A DNA stretch of 64,000 nucleotides, taken from the NCBI GenBank assembly GCA_020636025.1, contig JACJYQ010000005.1, positions 310,001-374,000 on the forward strand, read 5' to 3'. The notes beneath the pieces were generated by a model that made no database searches, was not told the origin of the DNA, and saw only the letters and a list, made by a program, of their open reading frames with translations. This document shows, piece after piece, positions 59,746 to 64,000 of this stretch. The stretch comes from Lewinellaceae bacterium. Lineage in GTDB: Bacteria; Bacteroidota; Bacteroidia; Chitinophagales; Saprospiraceae. Each line of letters begins with the position of its first letter. Position 1 is the stretch's first letter. The translations under genes were made by a program, and so were the position numbers.

Positions 59746-60786
59746 ATGAAGGCGATAAAATACCTGTTTTTCGCACTCCTCGGCATCATCGCCCTGGTAG
59801 CAGGCCTCGGATTATTTGCCAAGAAAACTTATCACATCGAGCGAAGTATTATCATAGATGCTCCTGACTCTTTGGTTTATGAACAATTGTGGCTCTACAG
59901 TAATTTCAAAGAGTGGTCTCCATGGCACAACCTCGACAGCAATATGCTCATTCGCCTATCCGGAAAAGATGGCGAGGAAGGATTTTCATTTCACTGGTCG
60001 GGCAATGAAGAAGTGGGAGAAGGTACTCAAACCCTGATTTCTGTATTTCCCAAAAGACTTGAATTCGAGCTTGATCTGGTCAGGCCATTTAAATCCAAAT
60101 TTCCAGCCTATTTCATTATTGAGGGTGACAAAACAAAGACCAAAGTGACCTGGGGATTTGATCCTAAATTTCCTTTTCCCATCAATGTTTGGTCAATGTT
60201 TACCGATATCGATATAGCAATGGGCAGTGATTACAATCGCGGTCTGGGGTATCTGAAAAGACGATGCGAAGGCATGGCACACAAAAAATTTAACGGATAC
60301 GAGATCGCAGAATCGGATCTGCCAGCCACCACATTCATTGGCATCCGTGAAACGGTTGACACAGCTGATATTGGCACCTATTACCAGGAAAACCTTCCAA
60401 AAATCATCGGATTTATAGACTCTCTTGAACTTGAAGTTGATGGTCCACCAAGTGGCCTATACTGGACATACGATGAAGAAGAAGGCAATAGTGATATGGC
60501 CGCTGCCATGCCGGTAAAGGAAGTCAAGAAAGTGCCAAAAGACTTCCAAATTTTCAAACTGGACAAGGGTAGAGCCCTGATCATCGACTATTTAGGCGCT
60601 TATACCGGAATCGGAGAAGCACACCGCGGAATGGACCTTTATATAAGTGAAAACAAGCTCCAGATCATCCCTCCGGTAATTGAAGCCTACCTTACAGATC
60701 CGGTATCCGAGCCTGACACCACAAAATGGTTAACCAAAGTGATTTATTTCATTGAGCCAAATCCGGATTCACTGGCAAAAAAATAA
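59746..60786 (+). CDS. Membrane-anchored SRPBCC plus GyrI-like effector-binding protein
   Basis: 346 residues. An N-terminal hydrophobic anchor (IKYLFFALLGIIALVAGLGL) is followed by a START/SRPBCC-type domain at about 28-170 (HIERSIIIDAPDSLVYEQLW, FKEWSPWHNLDSNM). A GyrI-like/AraC-effector-binding domain follows at about 190-340 (YEIAESDLPATTFIGIRETV, KALIIDYLGAY-like strand, YISENKLQIIPPVIEAYLTD). Both domains bind small hydrophobic ligands in hydrophobic cups. The combination is common in Bacteroidota and has no assigned function. It converges on ddl across an octamer array that begins right after the stop codon. Confidence 0.87.
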   Translation: MKAIKYLFFALLGIIALVAGLGLFAKKTYHIERSIIIDAPDSLVYEQLWLYSNFKEWSPWHNLDSNMLIRLSGKDGEEGFSFHWSGNEEVGEGTQTLISVFPKRLEFELDLVRPFKSKFPAYFIIEGDKTKTKVTWGFDPKFPFPINVWSMFTDIDIAMGSDYNRGLGYLKRRCEGMAHKKFNGYEIAESDLPATTFIGIRETVDTADIGTYYQENLPKIIGFIDSLELEVDGPPSGLYWTYDEEEGNSDMAAAMPVKEVKKVPKDFQIFKLDKGRALIIDYLGAYTGIGEAHRGMDLYISENKLQIIPPVIEAYLTDPVSEPDTTKWLTKVIYFIEPNPDSLAKK

Positions 60787-60883
60787 AGTAACAATGTATC
60801 AATGTATCAATGTATCAATGTATCAATGTAACAATCCAAACCATATACAATGTAACATTGGTACATTGATACATTGATACATT
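60787..60883. repeat. Palindromic word array, locus h (octamer ATGTATCA)
   Basis: Left arm: four tandem ATGTATCA units with flanking ATGTAACA variants. Right arm: mirrored units including an ATGTACCA variant. Arms 60809-60835 and 60857-60883 match at 26 of 27 positions, with a 21-nt spacer. The array fills the gap from the GyrI-like stop to the ddl stop. Confidence 0.95.
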
Positions 60884-61844
60884 ATTTCGATAGGCTTTCT
60901 TCTATTAGCAGGGCGAAAAACTCACCTAGTGTCCAGCCGTTTGCGGCGGCTTGTTGTGGTACGATACTGGCTGGCGAAAGGCCGGGAATGGTGTTTGCTT
61001 CCAGGAAATTAAAGGTATCACCTACCAGGATGTAATCGAAGCGAACTACACCCTGACATCTCAGTAATTCATACAACCGGACGCTTTGCTCCTGACACTT
61101 TTTACTAAGTTCGGGGCTGAGTTCAGCAGGCGTTACCTCTTTTGATTTGCCCTCGTATTTGGCGGCAAAATCGAAGAATTCTGTCTCCGGGATGATCTCG
61201 GTCACTGGCAAGGCCATAACCTTGCCCTGGTGGGTAATTACACCGTTTGAAAACTCTCTGCCTGGCAGGAAGCTTTCAACTACTGCCTCGTTACTGTATT
61301 TCAAGGCCTCCTCGATCGCGGGTAGCAGGGCTTCTGCAGTTTTAACCTTGCTGATGCCAAAGCTGGACCCGTGGTCATTGGGCTTCACAAATAAAGGCAA
61401 TCCCATGTCCAAGAGTTTTTCGCTGTTTATGGTTTCTCCTTTTCTGAGTAAAGCCGATTTTGCCATTGGGATGCCATAGGGTGCCAGCTGTGTCTTCGTG
61501 TTGTGCTTGTTCATGGTCAGCGCGCTCACATAACCATTGCAGCAGGTGTACGGTATGCCTTGCATTTCCAGATATCCCTGCATGCTGCCATCTTCCAACG
61601 GACTGCCGTGAATAGCCGCAAAAGCACAATCAAAGCTGATGCGTTCGCCATTGATGGTCAGGCTGAAATCATTTTTATCAACCGGTATTCCTGTTTCCAG
61701 GTCACGCCAGTCGGCATGTTGAATATCGATCAGGAATGAGCGGTAGCGGTCTTTGGGTAAATGATCCTGTACAACTTTTCCACTTTTTAAGGAAATGACT
61801 CTTTCGGCTGAATCACCGCCGGTTAGTATGGCTATTGTCTTCAT
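60882..61844 (-). CDS. ddl: D-alanine--D-alanine ligase
   Basis: 320-residue ATP-grasp enzyme that joins two D-alanines for the peptidoglycan precursor. Motifs: GGDSAERVISLKSGK near the N-terminus, AIHGSPLEDGSMQGYLEMQG with the conserved Glu for the first D-Ala, LPLFVKPNDHGSSFGISKV (ATP loop), EAVVESFLPGREFSNGVI, and FNFLEANTIPGLSPASIVPQ with metal-binding residues. Length is typical of the Bacteroidota form. It stands alone, not in the dcw cluster. Its TAA stop abuts the octamer array. It is divergent from the DUF1800 gene. Confidence 0.95.
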   Translation of the reverse strand: MKTIAILTGGDSAERVISLKSGKVVQDHLPKDRYRSFLIDIQHADWRDLETGIPVDKNDFSLTINGERISFDCAFAAIHGSPLEDGSMQGYLEMQGIPYTCCNGYVSALTMNKHNTKTQLAPYGIPMAKSALLRKGETINSEKLLDMGLPLFVKPNDHGSSFGISKVKTAEALLPAIEEALKYSNEAVVESFLPGREFSNGVITHQGKVMALPVTEIIPETEFFDFAAKYEGKSKEVTPAELSPELSKKCQEQSVRLYELLRCQGVVRFDYILVGDTFNFLEANTIPGLSPASIVPQQAAANGWTLGEFFALLIEESLSK

Positions 61845-61981
61845 AATTTAATCGGACTTGAAATTTTGGGTAAAGATACACGCGGCTTAAAGTTGTGTTA
61901 TGAATTAAACGTTGTTTGCGTAATTTGATCTATTAAGCGTTAGGGCTGAACAGATATTTGATTTGATTAAGATACATTACC

Positions 61982-63403
61982 ATGAACAAACTAAAACATT
62001 TGCTTTGGCGGGTCGGATTCGGGCCGCGTACCAAAAGCTGGCAAAAGTGGATGGAACTCCCACCCGAATCCTGGTGGCCAAAACTCAAGGATGAATCTGC
62101 TCCCGCTCCCATACATTTCGACATTGCTTCCGGTGCTATCAATGGCTTGCTGATGGGCATTGGAGAGGCCGGCAAAATGGAGCGAAGGCAACTCAGTGGA
62201 GAGGAGAAAAAGCAACTTAGACAACAAAGTCGGGAAGACCTGCAAAGTTTGAATTTGTTGTGGCTGGAGGAAATGACACATTCCAAAGCGCAATTGAGGG
62301 AAAAAATGGCGCTTTTTTGGCATGGCCATTTTGCCAGCCGAAACCTGAATATCCTGTATCAGCAACAGTTGCTTGCCATAATCCGGGAACATGCACTCGG
62401 CAATTTCCGCGACTTACTTCGCGATGTATCCAAATCAGCTGCCATGCTGGCATTTTTGAATAACCAGCAAAACAAGAAACAACACCCAAATGAAAATTTT
62501 GCCCGGGAAGTTATGGAGCTCTTTACCTTAGGTAGAGGTCACTACAGCGAAACAGATATCCGCGAGGCCGCACGGGCATTTACTGGCTGGGGTTTCAAGC
62601 TGGATGGTGAATTTGTTTTCAGAAAATTTAATCATGATACCGGAGAGAAAACCGTGCTTGGCAAAACAAGCAACTTCGACGGCGATGATGTACTGGATAT
62701 TTTGCTGCAACAAAGACAAACAGCCTATTACATCGCAGGCAAACTGTACAGATTTCTGGTGAATGAAACACTGATTCCGGAGGATCGCATAAAGTGGCTG
62801 GGTGACCGTTTTTACGAGTCCAACTACGAGATTATGCGCCTGTTAAATGATATCGTGCAGAGCGACTGGTTTTATGATGAAGAAAATGTGGGTGTGAACA
62901 TCAAATCACCCGTGCAATATCTGGTAGGCATACGCCGGGCGCTTCCTCTGGAGCTGGCCGAACCGGAAGTTCAATTGATCCTTCAGAAAGCCCTTGGACA
63001 GGTACTTTTCTATCCGCCGAATGTAGCTGGCTGGGCTGGTGGCAGAAACTGGATCGACAGCAGTTCGCTCATGCTCAGACTTCGTATTCCTCAATTGTTG
63101 TACGCCAATCAGGAATTTGATATACGCACCAAATCTGATGATGACCAGCAGATGGGGCGATCAGCAGCCAACAGACGTCAACGCTTTTCAGCCATAATCG
63201 ACTGGAAACCGGTAAATCAACTTTTCAACAAAATTGCCGAAAATCAGTTAATTCCTGAAATGGCCAATTATCTGTGGCAGTGTCCAACACAAAATCTTCC
63301 GGTAAACGTTTTAGAAAGAAATACAGATCGCAAAAACAGGGAGGCCTTCTTGAATGCTGCATTTATGCAGGTAATGGCTACACCGGAATATCAAATGTGT
63401 TGA
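61982..63403 (+). CDS. DUF1800 domain protein
   Basis: 473 residues, soluble, without a signal peptide, which is unusual since many DUF1800 proteins are exported. Family blocks are clear: HLLWRVGFGP at the start, MALFWHGHFASRNL, LLRDVSKSAAMLAFLNNQQN, the characteristic PNENFAREVMELFTLGRGHY, AARAFTGWGF and FYPPNVAGWAGGRNWID. DUF1800 genes often precede a DUF1501 gene, but here the next gene is a small secreted protein instead, and any DUF1501 partner is not in view. The function is unknown. DUF1800/DUF1501 pairs are widespread in environmental Bacteroidota and Planctomycetes. Confidence 0.92.
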   Translation: MNKLKHLLWRVGFGPRTKSWQKWMELPPESWWPKLKDESAPAPIHFDIASGAINGLLMGIGEAGKMERRQLSGEEKKQLRQQSREDLQSLNLLWLEEMTHSKAQLREKMALFWHGHFASRNLNILYQQQLLAIIREHALGNFRDLLRDVSKSAAMLAFLNNQQNKKQHPNENFAREVMELFTLGRGHYSETDIREAARAFTGWGFKLDGEFVFRKFNHDTGEKTVLGKTSNFDGDDVLDILLQQRQTAYYIAGKLYRFLVNETLIPEDRIKWLGDRFYESNYEIMRLLNDIVQSDWFYDEENVGVNIKSPVQYLVGIRRALPLELAEPEVQLILQKALGQVLFYPPNVAGWAGGRNWIDSSSLMLRLRIPQLLYANQEFDIRTKSDDDQQMGRSAANRRQRFSAIIDWKPVNQLFNKIAENQLIPEMANYLWQCPTQNLPVNVLERNTDRKNREAFLNAAFMQVMATPEYQMC

Positions 63404-63464
63404 GTCTATTATTCACAGATTTCTCCGAAATTTGCGGCCTCAAAGTCAACTACGATTATTTGCT

Positions 63465-63992
63465 ATGAAATATTTATTCAGCATCACATTATTCTGTTTG
63501 GCAGGCAGTTCGGTCTTTGCACAGACAGACAACAAATCATCAGAAAAGGATTTTCAGCAACAAATGCAGGAAATGCAGCAGCAATTGATGGAGCAGTTTC
63601 AAAAATTGGGACTGGACAACATGTCATTTTCATTTCCTGATAATCTGTGGGATTCCACCTATTCCTTCCATTTGGACACTTTTATCGATGGCGAGCGTAT
63701 GGGCAGCCATTTTTTCTTTTCTCCATTTGGACAAGACAGTTCATTTTTCAAGGGCTTATTCGACGACGATTCCTTTTTTAAAGGTTTCCAGCCTTTCGGT
63801 GATGGATCTGGCTGGACTTTTCCTCCGGACTTTGGACAATGGAACGATGAAAACAGTGCCATAGAAGCACCGGATGATGGATTGTTGCCTGAAGAGAGAC
63901 TTCGCAAACAGGAAAACCAGTCGCCTGATTCAGATAATAAAATTGACCAGGAAGCACCAAAAAAACCAAAAATCAAAACCATTCGTATTTGA
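63465..63992 (+). CDS. Small secreted protein, Phe/Asp-rich
   Basis: 175 residues from the ATG at 63465, which gives a signal peptide (MKYLFSITLF... SSVFAQ). A Gln/Met-rich helix follows (QQQMQEMQQQLMEQFQKLGL, possible coiled coil). Then comes a segment of repeated Phe/Asp/Gly phrases (FFSPFGQDSSFFKGLFDDDS, FKGFQPFGDGSGWTFPPDFG) and a charged tail ending KPKIKTIRI. The composition suggests a flexible periplasmic or surface protein. No family is recognised. It follows the DUF1800 gene by 61 nt. Confidence 0.75.
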   Translation: MKYLFSITLFCLAGSSVFAQTDNKSSEKDFQQQMQEMQQQLMEQFQKLGLDNMSFSFPDNLWDSTYSFHLDTFIDGERMGSHFFFSPFGQDSSFFKGLFDDDSFFKGFQPFGDGSGWTFPPDFGQWNDENSAIEAPDDGLLPEERLRKQENQSPDSDNKIDQEAPKKPKIKTIRI

Positions 63993-64000
63993 TTGTGTTT

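Noticed and set aside
1..64000. tRNA, rRNA or replication-origin sequences
   Set aside because: No cloverleaf-like segment, rRNA block or DnaA-box cluster was recognised in the gaps; short unusual RNAs cannot be excluded by eye.

Overview
The window reads as chromosome of a Bacteroidota bacterium, most likely of the Saprospiria/Saprospiraceae type. The reasons are type IX secretion and gliding genes (PorQ, PorZ, GldB, a PorT-like barrel), secreted proteins ending in a type A sorting domain, TonB-dependent receptors with a carboxypeptidase-regulatory N-terminus, many lipoproteins, weak Shine-Dalgarno sites and promoters with the Bacteroidota -7 element TAnnTTTG. About 52 protein genes are called. 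I found no rRNA, tRNA, CRISPR array or intact insertion sequence.

Layout. 1-5.3 kb: endonuclease/phosphatase, TonB receptor and DUF5689 lipoprotein, a recurrent Bacteroidota trio. 5.5-11 kb: two large secreted cargo proteins. 11-16 kb: a tandem retropepsin-PDZ protein and an ECF sigma / anti-sigma / surface-protein operon. 16-24 kb: YwqK-like lipoprotein, PorQ, an AT-rich DUF6688 gene, a TonB receptor broken by four frameshifts, an alpha/beta hydrolase and a DUF3089 lipoprotein. 24-33.6 kb: FtsK, a secreted esterase, a TPM-TPM-LemA operon, a TrmH-family methyltransferase and TamL. 33.6-35.3 kb: a repeat-rich accessory patch with a gene remnant and an orphan lipoprotein. 35.3-46 kb: Kbl, a LytTR regulator and soluble TPR kinase, phosphate transporter, MurQ, RuvC, hydroxyacyl-CoA dehydrogenase, HIT, rhodanese, L,D-transpeptidase, DsrE and GldB. 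47-64 kb: PorT-like barrel, TPR protein, PstS-like lipoprotein, M1 aminopeptidase, MscS, Obg, PorZ, RNase HII, GyrI-like protein, Ddl, DUF1800 protein and a small secreted protein.

The least explained signal lies between genes. At seven of nine convergent junctions the space from stop codon to stop codon holds an inverted repeat. Most arms are built from short words repeated in tandem, usually of the form NNNNAATG, with a different word at each locus. The arms begin at, or run into, the flanking stop codons. Spacers range from 7 nt to about 115 nt, and in one case a whole 1.1-kb gene sits between the arms. I treat these as one class of locus-specific palindromic word arrays. Bidirectional termination or 3'-end protection is a possible role, but that is inference. 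A second, separate repeat family (a 28-nt core and a ~198-bp unit) brackets the accessory patch after tamL.
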